From Arthrobacter zhaoxinii (GTDB lineage Bacteria > Actinomycetota > Actinomycetes > Actinomycetales > Micrococcaceae): a stretch of DNA of 64,000 nt. The stretch is from assembly GCF_024385505.1 (NCBI RefSeq), contig NZ_JANFLT010000005.1, positions 558,001-622,000 on the forward strand. The letters run 5' to 3'. Shown here in pieces: positions 50,929-59,114 of the stretch. The stretch's first letter is position 1; each line of letters opens with the position of its first letter. The translations under genes and the position numbers were made by a program. The notes under the pieces were generated by a model that was not told where the DNA came from, did no database searches, and saw only the letters and a program-made list of their open reading frames with translations.

Positions 50929-51786
50929 ATGAGCATTGCCATCTTCGGTGCAACCGGACAGCTCGGCGGCCTCACGATCGACTCCCTGATAGGACGCGGC
51001 ACCGCCCCGGGGAACGTTCTTGCCCTCGGCCGCAACCGGGACCGCCTGTCCGAGCTTGCCGACCGCGGCCTGCGTACCGCACGGGTTGACCTTAACGACG
51101 CCGCCACCGCAGCCGGTGTGCTGGACGGCGTCGAAAAGGTCCTGCTTATTTCCATGAGCGAACCGGGACGGCGCGTGCCGCAGCACGCCACCGCGGTGGA
51201 AGCGGCGCAGGATGCCGGGGTTCGTCATCTGGTCTACACGTCGGTTCTTGACGCGCCGACGACGGTGCTCGCCCTCGCTCCGGATCATCGGGCCACGGAG
51301 GAGCTCATCACCGCCTCCGGCATTCCGTCGACCTTTCTGCGTCACGGCTGGTACACGGAAAACCACCGGCAGGAGTTCGACGCCGCACGCCGGACGGGCG
51401 TCGTTGCCAACAGTGTGGGTTCAGGCCGCATTGCCAGCGCTCCGCGCCGGGACTATGCCGAGGCGGCCGCCGTCGTGCTGAGCACTCCGGGCCATGAGGG
51501 CAAGGCCTATGAGTTGTCCGGGGACACGGCCTGGACCTACACGGAGTTCGCGGCTGCCGCGCAGGAGGTGCTTGGCACCCCCGTCCGCTACGAGGTCCTG
51601 ACACCGGCGGAGGAACAGAAACAACTGATCGGCCTCGGACTCGATGAGGGGACCGCTGGATTCCTGGGCACGCTCAATGCCAACATGCGCGACGGCGCGC
51701 TGGCTCCGGCGCCGGGAGAGCTGTCCAAGCTGATCGGAAGGCCTACCGAGCCGCTGATCGAAACGATGCGTTCCTGGATCGGCTGA
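50929..51786 (+). CDS. NmrA-like NAD(P)H-binding protein (QorB-type quinone reductase)
   Basis: A 285-residue atypical SDR: SIAIFGATGQLGGLTIDSLI is the nucleotide site, VRHLVYTSVLDAPTTVLALAPDHRATEELITASGIPSTFLRHGWYTENH is the QorB/NmrA signature, ending TMRSWIG. Members reduce quinones or act as redox sensors. AAAGGA lies 7 nt before the ATG. Stand-alone. Confidence 0.88.
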   Translation: MSIAIFGATGQLGGLTIDSLIGRGTAPGNVLALGRNRDRLSELADRGLRTARVDLNDAATAAGVLDGVEKVLLISMSEPGRRVPQHATAVEAAQDAGVRHLVYTSVLDAPTTVLALAPDHRATEELITASGIPSTFLRHGWYTENHRQEFDAARRTGVVANSVGSGRIASAPRRDYAEAAAVVLSTPGHEGKAYELSGDTAWTYTEFAAAAQEVLGTPVRYEVLTPAEEQKQLIGLGLDEGTAGFLGTLNANMRDGALAPAPGELSKLIGRPTEPLIETMRSWIG

Positions 51787-51794
51787 GCAGCGTC

Positions 51795-51986
51795 TTAGGC
51801 CGACGTGCGGCGGCGCCTGACATCCACGAATTCGAAGGCGAGAAAAGCGCCGATCCCCAACGGAACCCATTGTGCCGACGCAATACCCGGCGAAAACACG
51901 GGTGCCACCACGAGCGCCAGAATCAAGCAAAAAACCGCAACACCGAAAATCACGACTTCCGCGGACGACCACTTCGCCTTTTCCAT
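51795..51986 (-). CDS. Small membrane protein
   Basis: A 63-residue protein starting at ATG 51986, which is preceded by GGGGGAG. Helices AEVVIFGVAVFCLILALVVAP and QWVPLGIGAFLAFEFVDV. Longer in-frame starts reach into unlikely sequence. Family unknown. Confidence 0.6.
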   Translation of the reverse strand: MEKAKWSSAEVVIFGVAVFCLILALVVAPVFSPGIASAQWVPLGIGAFLAFEFVDVRRRRTSA

Positions 51987-52213
51987 CACTGCTCCCCCTG
52001 ATATCGCATTGGAATATCCGCTAATGCACGGGCTTCCGGCCCCGCGCATTAGTGAAACTATTGCGTGGGCCGCGAATACCGTCAAGCCCTAGGCGGCGGT
52101 GTCCGGAGTGGTCTCGCGCAGATTCGATAATCTCTCGGCTTGGTATGTGTAATGCTTTCGCCGCGCTGAGTCCTTGCCGGAAGGCCGAATGGTTCGCCAG
52201 CCTAGCGATCGGC

Positions 52214-52238
52214 AACGAACCATATGGTTTGTTAGCCT
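52214..52238 (+). promoter_or_regulatory. TetR operator and -10 box of the efflux gene
   Basis: A 20-bp palindrome AACGAACCATATGGTTTGTT (one mismatched pair) immediately before TAGCCT at 52233-52238. The box lies 6 nt before ATG 52245, so a repressor here would cover the core promoter of a leaderless mRNA. Confidence 0.68.
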
Positions 52239-52244
52239 AGGGAC

Positions 52245-53774
52245 ATGAGCACGTACCCCCACATCTCTCCGGCCAAGGCGGGGCGCAAGGAATGGCTCGC
52301 GCTCATCGTCCTGATCCTGGCCGTGACCCTGCTGGCCATTGATGGAACCGTCCTCTACATGGCTGTCCCCGCGCTGACTGCCGAGCTTGCGCCTACCGCG
52401 ACACAGATCCTCTGGATCGGTGACATTTATTCGTTTGTCCTCGCCGGGCTGCTGGTAACCATGGGCAACCTCGCGGACCGGATCGGCCGTAAACGGCTCC
52501 TGATGATCGGGAGCATCGCCTTCGGCGGTGCCTCTCTGCTGGCGGCCTTCGCGCCTTCCGCGGAGATCCTGATTGCAGCCCGCGCTTTGCTGGGTATTGC
52601 CGGCGCGACCATCATGCCGTCAACCCTGTCGATCATCCGCAACCTGTTCCACGATCCGGTCCAGCGGACGCGGGCCATAGCTATTTGGTCTGCCGGAGCA
52701 ATGGCAGGCGGCGCGGTCGGGCCGCTGGTAGGCGGCGCCCTGCTGGAATTCTTCTGGTGGGGTTCGGTCTTCCTGATCAACGTTCCGGTGATCGCCCTCA
52801 TCGTGGTCCTTGGCATTTGGCTCCTACCCGAGTCGCGCAATCCCGACGCCGGAAGAATCGACCTCGTTTCCGCCGTGCTTTCGGTACTGGCCATTGTGCC
52901 GGTGGTCTACGCCGTCAAGCAGGTGGTCGGTCAAGGGATCGACTGGTCCGTCTTCCCGGGCCTCCTCCTTGGTCTGGCCGCCGGGTGGGTTTTCGTCCGG
53001 CGGCAGCAAAGGCTGGAAACACCCCTGGTCGACATCAGCCTGTTCCGCATTCCAGCCTTCGGCGGAGCGGTTGCCGCCAACGCGCTTTCGATCTTTGCCT
53101 TCTTCGGACTGCTGTTCTTCTTCTCCCAATACCTGCAATTGGTTCGCGGATACTCCCCCTTCAGGGCCGGCATGGCCGAAATGCCCGCGACGGTTGCGTC
53201 CCTGGCCGTTGTAGGTGTGGTCGGGTTCGCCTTGTCCAAGCTGGGTCTGGGGCGTGCGATTGCAGCCGGCCTGCTCATCGGTGCCCTCGGGCTGGCGATG
53301 CTCGGGCTGACCGAAGGGCTGCCCAGCTACCTGGGCATAGGAATTGCACTGGCGGTGATCGGCCTGGGGACGGGCCTGGCCATGACGCTGTCCACGGATG
53401 CCGTGGTGGCTGCGGCTCCGCCGGCACGTGCCGGTGCCGCATCCTCTATCGCCGAGACGGCCTATGAGCTCGGTGTTGCCCTGGGCATCGGTGTCCTCGG
53501 ATCGGTCCAGACCGCCCTCTACCGGGCGCAGCTGGAGGTTCCCGCCGGCACGCCGCCCGAAGCGGCGGCAGCGTTGCAGGATTCCCTGGCCAGCGCCGCC
53601 GGTGAACTGGGCGGAACCGATGACGCATTGCTGGCCCTGGCGCAGCAGGCGTTCACGCACGGCATGCAGGTGACATCGTTTATTGCTGCCGCGCTGCTGG
53701 TGGTGGCCGCGGTTATCGCCTGGCAGCTCATCCCGTCGGACAAGAACACCGGAGGACCTCATGGAACCCGCTGA
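52245..53774 (+). CDS. MFS drug/proton antiporter, DHA2 family (14 helices)
   Basis: A 509-residue transporter. LAVTLLAIDGTVLYMAVPALTAELAPTATQILWIGDIY is the DHA2 first-helix motif with D-x-T-V, NLADRIGRKRLLM is the loop 2-3 motif, and GIAGATIMPSTLSIIRNLF is motif C. It likely exports cationic drugs or dyes (compare EmrB/SmvA). The TetR gene starts inside its 3' end (14-bp overlap), so regulator and pump share one mRNA. Confidence 0.92.
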   Translation: MSTYPHISPAKAGRKEWLALIVLILAVTLLAIDGTVLYMAVPALTAELAPTATQILWIGDIYSFVLAGLLVTMGNLADRIGRKRLLMIGSIAFGGASLLAAFAPSAEILIAARALLGIAGATIMPSTLSIIRNLFHDPVQRTRAIAIWSAGAMAGGAVGPLVGGALLEFFWWGSVFLINVPVIALIVVLGIWLLPESRNPDAGRIDLVSAVLSVLAIVPVVYAVKQVVGQGIDWSVFPGLLLGLAAGWVFVRRQQRLETPLVDISLFRIPAFGGAVAANALSIFAFFGLLFFFSQYLQLVRGYSPFRAGMAEMPATVASLAVVGVVGFALSKLGLGRAIAAGLLIGALGLAMLGLTEGLPSYLGIGIALAVIGLGTGLAMTLSTDAVVAAAPPARAGAASSIAETAYELGVALGIGVLGSVQTALYRAQLEVPAGTPPEAAAALQDSLASAAGELGGTDDALLALAQQAFTHGMQVTSFIAAALLVVAAVIAWQLIPSDKNTGGPHGTR

Positions 53775-54324
53775 ATCGATAGCAACACGCGACAAGGAGC
53801 GGACCCGGCGAGCGATTATCGACGCCGCGTCCCGAATGTTCTACACGCACGGCGCGAACGTCAGCCTGGCTGACATTGCGGCAGCAGCCGGAGTGTCCAA
53901 GGGTGCGCTGACCCACCACTTCACCACCAGAAGCGCCCTTGAGGAAGCAATCCTGGTAGACGTGTCACAGCGCTTCCGGGACGCGGTCCACGAGCGCTTG
54001 GATTTATCAGAGGACCGGCCGGGCAGGCTGCTCCGCGCGTACATCCGGACTTTGACCGACGACGACGCCGCAGCACGAGACGTCTTCTCGGCCGGTTCGC
54101 TCCTGCTCATTATCGGGAGTGACCAGACCGGCCAGGAGGTGCTTAAGGCAGATGCGGAGAAATGGCGGAAAGCTTTCGACGCCGACGGTATCGATTCCGT
54201 CCTGTCGTTGATTATCCGCTATGCGGCTGAAGGAATCGCTGCCTCTGTCGGAACCCCCTACCTGACTGCGGCTGAACTCAAAGCCGCCCGCGCCCGCCTT
54301 CTTGCGATGGCGGAACCTGCTTAG
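53761..54324 (+). CDS. TetR family regulator of the efflux pump
   Basis: A 187-residue TetR protein: ERTRRAIIDAASRMFYTHGANVSLADIAAAAGVSKGALTHHFTTRSALEEAIL is the HTH domain (residues 14-65). The C-terminal domain is of the TetR_C class found with MFS pumps. GGAGG lies 5 nt before ATG 53761 within the pump gene. It probably binds the palindrome at 52214-52233 and responds to a pump substrate. Ends overlap the convergent CPBP gene by 4 bp. Confidence 0.9.
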   Translation: MEPAESIATRDKERTRRAIIDAASRMFYTHGANVSLADIAAAAGVSKGALTHHFTTRSALEEAILVDVSQRFRDAVHERLDLSEDRPGRLLRAYIRTLTDDDAAARDVFSAGSLLLIIGSDQTGQEVLKADAEKWRKAFDADGIDSVLSLIIRYAAEGIAASVGTPYLTAAELKAARARLLAMAEPA

Positions 54325-55283
54325 CGGGAGCCCGTTTCCCCCGACCCCGCTTGGCCGGCCCGGCGCTCCAGCCGCCGCCGTATGGCTACGAAGACAATGC
54401 CGGCAAGGACTATGTGCACCAGGACAAGAGCGATAGCGTCCGGTTCAACAAACGTGATGGTCCATCCTGAGTCGAGCCATCCCGTTCCGCCGAGAATCGT
54501 GCGGGTGACCGTCAGCTGCGTCCAGTGGAATGCAACCGCCACCAGCAACGCCCCGGACAGAGGGATGCGGCGGGCCGCTATGAGCGCCAGCCCGAACAGC
54601 ACCAGCTGCACGATATAAACAACCGGGTCATTGCCTGCCGGGAACACCTCGATGTGCCCGCCGTCGCCCCCGAGCATCGTGCTGACAGCCCACCGCACCG
54701 GACCAACCACCACTCCAATGAACGGGAACAGGGCCGTGGTCACCAGCGTCGCGACCGCGGTCCCCCAGCCGTCCCGCAGGTTCGTCCAGACATACCCGCG
54801 CAGGGCCAGTTCCTCCGGAAGCGCCTCATAGAGGGCCAGCACCACGCCGTTCAAGAGGAGGAAGCCCAGGAAAGCGGCGACGTCGACCTCTTCCACACGT
54901 ATCCACCCGGCCAGTCCGGCGGGTAGCCAGACCAGAAGTCCGGTCACGGCGCCGACGGCGACGCCCAGGGTCAGCGGGCGGACGGCTGACCGGCTGAGGC
55001 CGAGCCCGTCCAGACCGCGGTGGTCCAGCCTACGACGCAGCAGCACGATGCCCGGCACCACAATGGCGGTCATCAGGAGTGCCTGTAGCAGGACTACAGC
55101 CAGCCGCCCCCACCCAAAAGCCTGACCTAGGGCTTCCGAGATTCCGATCGCCACACCCAGGCCGAGTCCAAGGAACACCCAACCGAGGACCGCTGTCAGA
55201 GCTGCCCGTCCATGCGCTATTGGCCGGCGGGTGTGCTCCGGTAGCGGGGACGGGGCTCCGGGGGTCAAAGTGCGTGCAGGCAT
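54321..55283 (-). CDS. CPBP family intramembrane protease
   Basis: A 320-residue membrane protein with about eight helices. LYEALPEELALRGYVW carries E-E-x3-R. The expected F-x3-H and C-terminal N motifs are less clear (LLVAVAFHWTQLTVTR may hold the His), so it could be a degenerate member. ATG 55283 has GAGGA 6 nt upstream. Confidence 0.78.
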   Translation of the reverse strand: MPARTLTPGAPSPLPEHTRRPIAHGRAALTAVLGWVFLGLGLGVAIGISEALGQAFGWGRLAVVLLQALLMTAIVVPGIVLLRRRLDHRGLDGLGLSRSAVRPLTLGVAVGAVTGLLVWLPAGLAGWIRVEEVDVAAFLGFLLLNGVVLALYEALPEELALRGYVWTNLRDGWGTAVATLVTTALFPFIGVVVGPVRWAVSTMLGGDGGHIEVFPAGNDPVVYIVQLVLFGLALIAARRIPLSGALLVAVAFHWTQLTVTRTILGGTGWLDSGWTITFVEPDAIALVLVHIVLAGIVFVAIRRRLERRAGQAGSGETGSR

Positions 55284-55601
55284 CGATCGGTCCTCGTGCG
55301 TGGGCGGTAGGGCATCGGTGATATGGCCCCAGTCCACCACTCGAAACCCCATGACCTCTGGAGCCACGCCCGGGCGGCGGACAGCACCTCGAGCCCGGCG
55401 TGCAGCCGGAATACTCACATAGGCGCCCGCGGACTACTTGGTTTTTCTGAGCGCCGAGCCGGCCCATGTGCAAAAGCTACGTGTTCGCGGAACTCAGCCG
55501 CCCCTAGGCTCGAACTGCCTCGGCCGGGGGCGTGGCGGGGAAACCACGGGAGGCCTGGAGGCAAGTCTCGCATTGCACCCACCAATGCTGAGGAGAACAC
55601 C
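55284..55601. other. Intergenic stretch, no gene seen
   Basis: About 320 bp between two divergent genes. It should hold both promoters, but I see no convincing -35/-10 pair or operator. Open frames here do not look protein-like. Confidence 0.4.
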
Positions 55602-56867
55602 GTGAAGAAATCATCACCTGCCCTCGCCGTCCTTGCCGCAACTGCAGCTCTGGGGCTGGCGGCCTCACCTGCGTCCGCCGGCGGCCGGCACCACCCGCCG
55701 TCACCATCACCTGCTCCCGTTGCCGGGGAGGTAACCACCGTTGCCGACGGGCTGGTCAGTCCCCTCAGCTTCGCCGTCGGCCGAAGGGGCACCATCGATG
55801 TAGCCCAATCTTTCGCCGGGATCGTAAGCCGAGTCACCAACGGCGGCGGAATTGAAGTCCTTGCTGCGGCCCCGCAGGACCAGGAGTATGGCACCGCTTC
55901 CGTTTCCCGCACACGCGGCACCACTTACTTCTCGGTGAGTGCCGGGCAGGACTCGCGGGATCCGGCAACAAACATCGGGCTGCTGCAGTCCGTTGACCGG
56001 AACGGCAACGTTCGGACAGTCGCCGACATTGCCGGCTATGAATATGCTGCGAACCCGGACGGCATCAATACCTATGGCTTCGAGGAAGCGGTTCCCGCCG
56101 ATTGTGCCGCTCAGCTGCCGGAAAGCATTCAGCCGGCGCCTTACACAGGCCTGCGGGACTCCAACCCGGTTGCTTCCCTGCCGGGACGGAACGGAATAGT
56201 CGTGGCCGACGCCGGGATGAATGCCCTGGTCCTGGCCGGCTACGACGGTAGTGTCTCCACGGTTGCCGTGCTGCCGCCGATTCCGTTTACGTTCCCTGCC
56301 GGCCTCGGGTTTCCCGAGTGCATCGTCGGACTCACCTACATGGCGGAACCCGTCCCAACCGACGTCGAACGCGGACCCGACGGCGCCCTGTACGTGACTT
56401 CGCTGCCGGGATGGTTTGACGCCGGCGCCCCCGGATCGGTTTACCGAATCAATCCGGTTACGGGCGCGCCGGAGCTGGTGGCCTCAGGATTCGTCGGGGC
56501 AACCGGACTGGCGGTGAACGACAACGGGGACATCTTCGTGGCAGAACTGTTCGGCAACCGGATTTCCGTGGTGCCCGCCGGGACAGGCACCCCCCAGCTG
56601 TTCCTGGAGGTCAACCAGCCGGCCGCCCTGGAACTGCGCGGGGACGGCTTGTACGCGTCCGTGGATGTGCTGGCCGGAGGTGCACCGCAGGAGCCGGGTG
56701 CGGAGGAACCGCCGGTCGCAGAGCCGCCGGCCGAACCCGCGCCGCCGGCCAGCAGCATCATCCGGGTCGAACTGGATGACAACTGCCGCGGCTACCACCA
56801 TCACCACCGCGGCGGACATCACGGTCACGCCGGTGACGGTGTCCGTGACGGCGGCGAGCGGGACTAG
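55602..56867 (+). CDS. Secreted ScyD/ScyE family protein with histidine-rich tail
   Basis: A 421-residue protein. It starts at GTG 55602 with GAGGAG upstream. [27 protein letters not shown] is a Sec signal peptide with cleavage after ASA near residue 25. A beta-propeller of the ScyD/ScyE type follows ([64 protein letters not shown]). The C-terminus has a Pro/Ala/Glu linker, then [17 protein letters not shown], eight His in 17 residues, which may bind zinc or copper. A terminator follows at 56881. Confidence 0.85.
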   Translation: MKKSSPALAVLAATAALGLAASPASAGGRHHPPSPSPAPVAGEVTTVADGLVSPLSFAVGRRGTIDVAQSFAGIVSRVTNGGGIEVLAAAPQDQEYGTASVSRTRGTTYFSVSAGQDSRDPATNIGLLQSVDRNGNVRTVADIAGYEYAANPDGINTYGFEEAVPADCAAQLPESIQPAPYTGLRDSNPVASLPGRNGIVVADAGMNALVLAGYDGSVSTVAVLPPIPFTFPAGLGFPECIVGLTYMAEPVPTDVERGPDGALYVTSLPGWFDAGAPGSVYRINPVTGAPELVASGFVGATGLAVNDNGDIFVAELFGNRISVVPAGTGTPQLFLEVNQPAALELRGDGLYASVDVLAGGAPQEPGAEEPPVAEPPAEPAPPASSIIRVELDDNCRGYHHHHRGGHHGHAGDGVRDGGERD

Positions 56868-56880
56868 CGAAGGCTATGCC

Positions 56881-56906
56881 GGTAGAGGAAAGTCCTTTCC
56901 TCTACC
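56881..56906 (+). terminator. Terminator after the ScyD-like gene
   Basis: A perfect 12-bp stem (GGTAGAGGAAAG) with a 2-nt loop, 14 bp after the stop codon; a short pyrimidine run follows. Confidence 0.75.
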
Positions 56907-56973
56907 CCCTTGCGGACCTACCATGGACGGGAACGGGAAACGAGCGGGTTTCCCCTGTGAAAGGAGGTGATCC

Positions 56974-57228
56974 GTGTCTGTATTTGACGAGCTCAAGGGC
57001 AGGGCCGGTGAGCTGAAGGAAAAGGCCACCGGATTTGTCGGACAGAATGCCGACAAGATCAAGGGCGGCATCGATCAGGCGGGGAACTTCGTGGACCAGA
57101 AGACCGGCCGCAAGTACTCCAGCAAGATCGACGGTTTCCAGAGCAAGGCCTCCGAAGCGGTTGATAAGACCAACCGCAACCGGGAGCCGGGTGCCGGCAA
57201 CGGCCCCGAGCAGACGCCTCCGGCCTAA
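56974..57228 (+). CDS. Antitoxin-like small protein (Rv0909 family)
   Basis: An 84-residue hydrophilic helical protein, MSVFDELKGRAGELKEKATGFVGQNADKIKGGIDQAGNFVDQKTGRKYSSKIDGFQSKASE, resembling the Rv0909 antitoxin family and small CsbD-like stress proteins. It starts at GTG 56974 behind AAAGGAGGTGATCC, a full match to the 16S anti-SD, suggesting very efficient translation. No toxin gene follows; the next gene is convergent. A hairpin GGGAAAC/GTTTCCC lies in its leader near 56935-56953. Confidence 0.8.
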   Translation: MSVFDELKGRAGELKEKATGFVGQNADKIKGGIDQAGNFVDQKTGRKYSSKIDGFQSKASEAVDKTNRNREPGAGNGPEQTPPA

Positions 57229-57251
57229 TCAGCCCCAGGAGCACGACAAAG

Positions 57252-57287
57252 AAGCGCCGGTCCCGCCGAGAGGCGGCACCGGCGCTT
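57252..57287. terminator. Bidirectional terminator
   Basis: A 16-bp stem with one mismatch (AAGCGCCGGTCCCGCC), GAGA loop, then CCTTCGTTT. It serves the small gene at 56974 and, from the other side, zapE. Confidence 0.85.
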
Positions 57288-57324
57288 CCTTCGTTTAACC
57301 TCCGGCGCGGCCGGACTCAGAGAC

Positions 57325-58362
57325 TCAGGACGCTTCGCCTGTCTGGCCTTCACGGGCCAGGGCGGTCAAACGGGAGACGGCGCGGAAATACTTCTTCATG
57401 TAGCCGCCGGCCATCATTTCCTTGGTGAACAGCTGATCGAACGGAACACCGCTGGCCAGGATCGGCACATCCTTGTCGTACAGCCGATCCGCCAGCACTA
57501 CAAAGCGCAGCGCCACGGACTGTTCGGTAATGGTCTGCACGTTGTGCCAGGCCACGGCGTCGACCCCGTCGATCAGCTGGCGGTACCGGCTGGGGTGGAC
57601 CTGGGAGAGGTGGTTGATCAGTTCGGAGAAGTCGTCAACGGCGACGGTCCGGCCGGAGAATTCCGCCTCCATCCGGCTTTCCAGTTCACCGTCCGAGACC
57701 GGCTGCGGGGATTCGGGCAGTCCGCGGTGGCGGTAGTCCTCGCCGTCGATGCGGACGACGTCGAACTGGTCCGCCAGGACCTGGATCTCGCGCTGGAAAT
57801 CAACGGCGGCAAAGCGGCCTTCGCCCAGGGAACCCGGCAGGGTGTTGGAGGTCGCTGCGAGCTTCACGCCGGCGTCGGCCAGCTCACGCATGAGGCGGGA
57901 CATCAGCACCGTGTCGCCCGGATCGTCGAGTTCGAATTCGTCGATGCAGACCAGGTTGTAGGTGCTCAGCGCCTCCACGGTCTTGCGGAAGGACAGCGCG
58001 CCCACCAAGTTGGTGTACTCCACGAACGTGCCGAAGGCCTTGGGGCCTTCCACTGCGTGCCAGAGGGAGGCCAGAAGGTGGGTCTTTCCGACGCCGAAAC
58101 CACCGTCAAGGTAGAACCCGGCTTTGGTCTCGGGCTTTTTGCCGCCGAAGAACTTCCGCAGGGCACTGGGCTCCGGAGTGTCGACGTCGGCGGCGAAGGT
58201 GCGCATCGCGCCCACGGCTTTGGCCTGCGACGGCTGCGCCGGATCGGGCCGGTAGGAATCGAAGGACACGCTGCCGAACCGGGGCGAGGGGAAGAATCCC
58301 TGCAGCAGTTCATCCACCGATACCTGGGGAGTACGTTCTGTCAGGTGCTCGAGTTGTGCCAC
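57325..58362 (-). CDS. zapE: Cell division protein ZapE (AFG1-like ATPase)
   Basis: A 345-residue ATPase. GFYLDGGFGVGKTHLLASLWHA is the Walker A, YNLVCIDEFELDDPGDT the Walker B, ATSNTLPGSLGEGRF the sensor region, and KDVPILASGVPFDQLFTKEMMAGGYMKKYFRAVSRL the C-terminal signature. It starts at GTG 58362 with GGAAAG 6 nt upstream. In other bacteria ZapE modulates the Z ring under stress. Confidence 0.93.
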   Translation of the reverse strand: MAQLEHLTERTPQVSVDELLQGFFPSPRFGSVSFDSYRPDPAQPSQAKAVGAMRTFAADVDTPEPSALRKFFGGKKPETKAGFYLDGGFGVGKTHLLASLWHAVEGPKAFGTFVEYTNLVGALSFRKTVEALSTYNLVCIDEFELDDPGDTVLMSRLMRELADAGVKLAATSNTLPGSLGEGRFAAVDFQREIQVLADQFDVVRIDGEDYRHRGLPESPQPVSDGELESRMEAEFSGRTVAVDDFSELINHLSQVHPSRYRQLIDGVDAVAWHNVQTITEQSVALRFVVLADRLYDKDVPILASGVPFDQLFTKEMMAGGYMKKYFRAVSRLTALAREGQTGEAS

Positions 58363-58517
58363 TGCGCGCTTTCCGTCCGTTTGATGCCTGCGTCCGGCAG
58401 GTGCCTGGACTGCTTTCCTGCGGCGTTTCGCCGCCCTCGCAACGATACGCCAATGCGTCTGGGAATTTGGAAACGCGGCCGATGGACGGAGCAGGGCCTG
58501 CAGCCCATAGTCGGAGC

Positions 58518-59021
58518 ATGACAATGCGGAAGGATGTCGGATGGTTCCGACGGTATTCGGCGGGCGAGCTGGGGCTTATGGGGTTGGAGTTCGGTACCTC
58601 CGCTGCTGCCGCGGGTGGCGGCATGCTCCTGGCTCTGCGTCCTGACGGCGCGTTTCTGCATGCCGATCCGTCCGTGCTGCGGCGGACCCCGTTTCGGAAC
58701 TGGCGGCTTCCCGGCCTGCTCCTGGCCGCGGGTTGCGGCGGGGGCTATCTGGCTGCGGGGCTGCTGCACCTGCGGCGGCACCGTTTGGCGCGGTTGGTTT
58801 CGTTTGCGGCCGGTGTTTCTCTCATCGGTCTCGAAGCGTGGGAAATCGTGGTTGTCGAGTATCAGCCACTGGAGGTGATGTTCGCGGCGGTCGGTGCCGC
58901 CGTTGTTGTGCTGGCGTTGCGTCTGCCGCCGGGGACTTTCGCTGCAGCCTTTCCTGCGGCGGCACCTGCGCCACACTTCTGGCGTGGTCAACCGCGACAT
59001 CGCGCGGACGTCACCAACTGA
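58518..59021 (+). CDS. Membrane protein, unknown
   Basis: A 167-residue protein with four hydrophobic segments (LGLMGLEFGTSAAAAGGGMLLAL, LPGLLLAAGCGGGYLAAGLLHL, LVSFAAGVSLIGLEAWEIVVV, EVMFAAVGAAVVVLAL). ATG 58518 follows CATAGT by 6 nt (leaderless). Its stop codon lies inside an 18-bp tandem repeat (59006-59065), which suggests the C-terminus was altered by the repeat. Family unknown. Confidence 0.65.
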   Translation: MTMRKDVGWFRRYSAGELGLMGLEFGTSAAAAGGGMLLALRPDGAFLHADPSVLRRTPFRNWRLPGLLLAAGCGGGYLAAGLLHLRRHRLARLVSFAAGVSLIGLEAWEIVVVEYQPLEVMFAAVGAAVVVLALRLPPGTFAAAFPAAAPAPHFWRGQPRHRADVTN

Positions 59022-59065
59022 ACGGACGTCGCCAATTGAACTGAAATCGGTGCCGCCAACTGAAC
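59006..59065. repeat. Tandem 18-bp repeat, nearly three copies
   Basis: GGACGTCACCAACTGAAC (59006-59023), GGACGTCGCCAATTGAAC (59024-59041), then a diverged copy GGTGCCGCCAACTGAAC (59049-59065). It overlaps the end of the gene at 58518. Confidence 0.8.
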
Positions 59066-59114
59066 TGAATAAACAGTGCCGTGATTATTTAATCTGCTCG
59101 CTCAGTAGGTCTGC

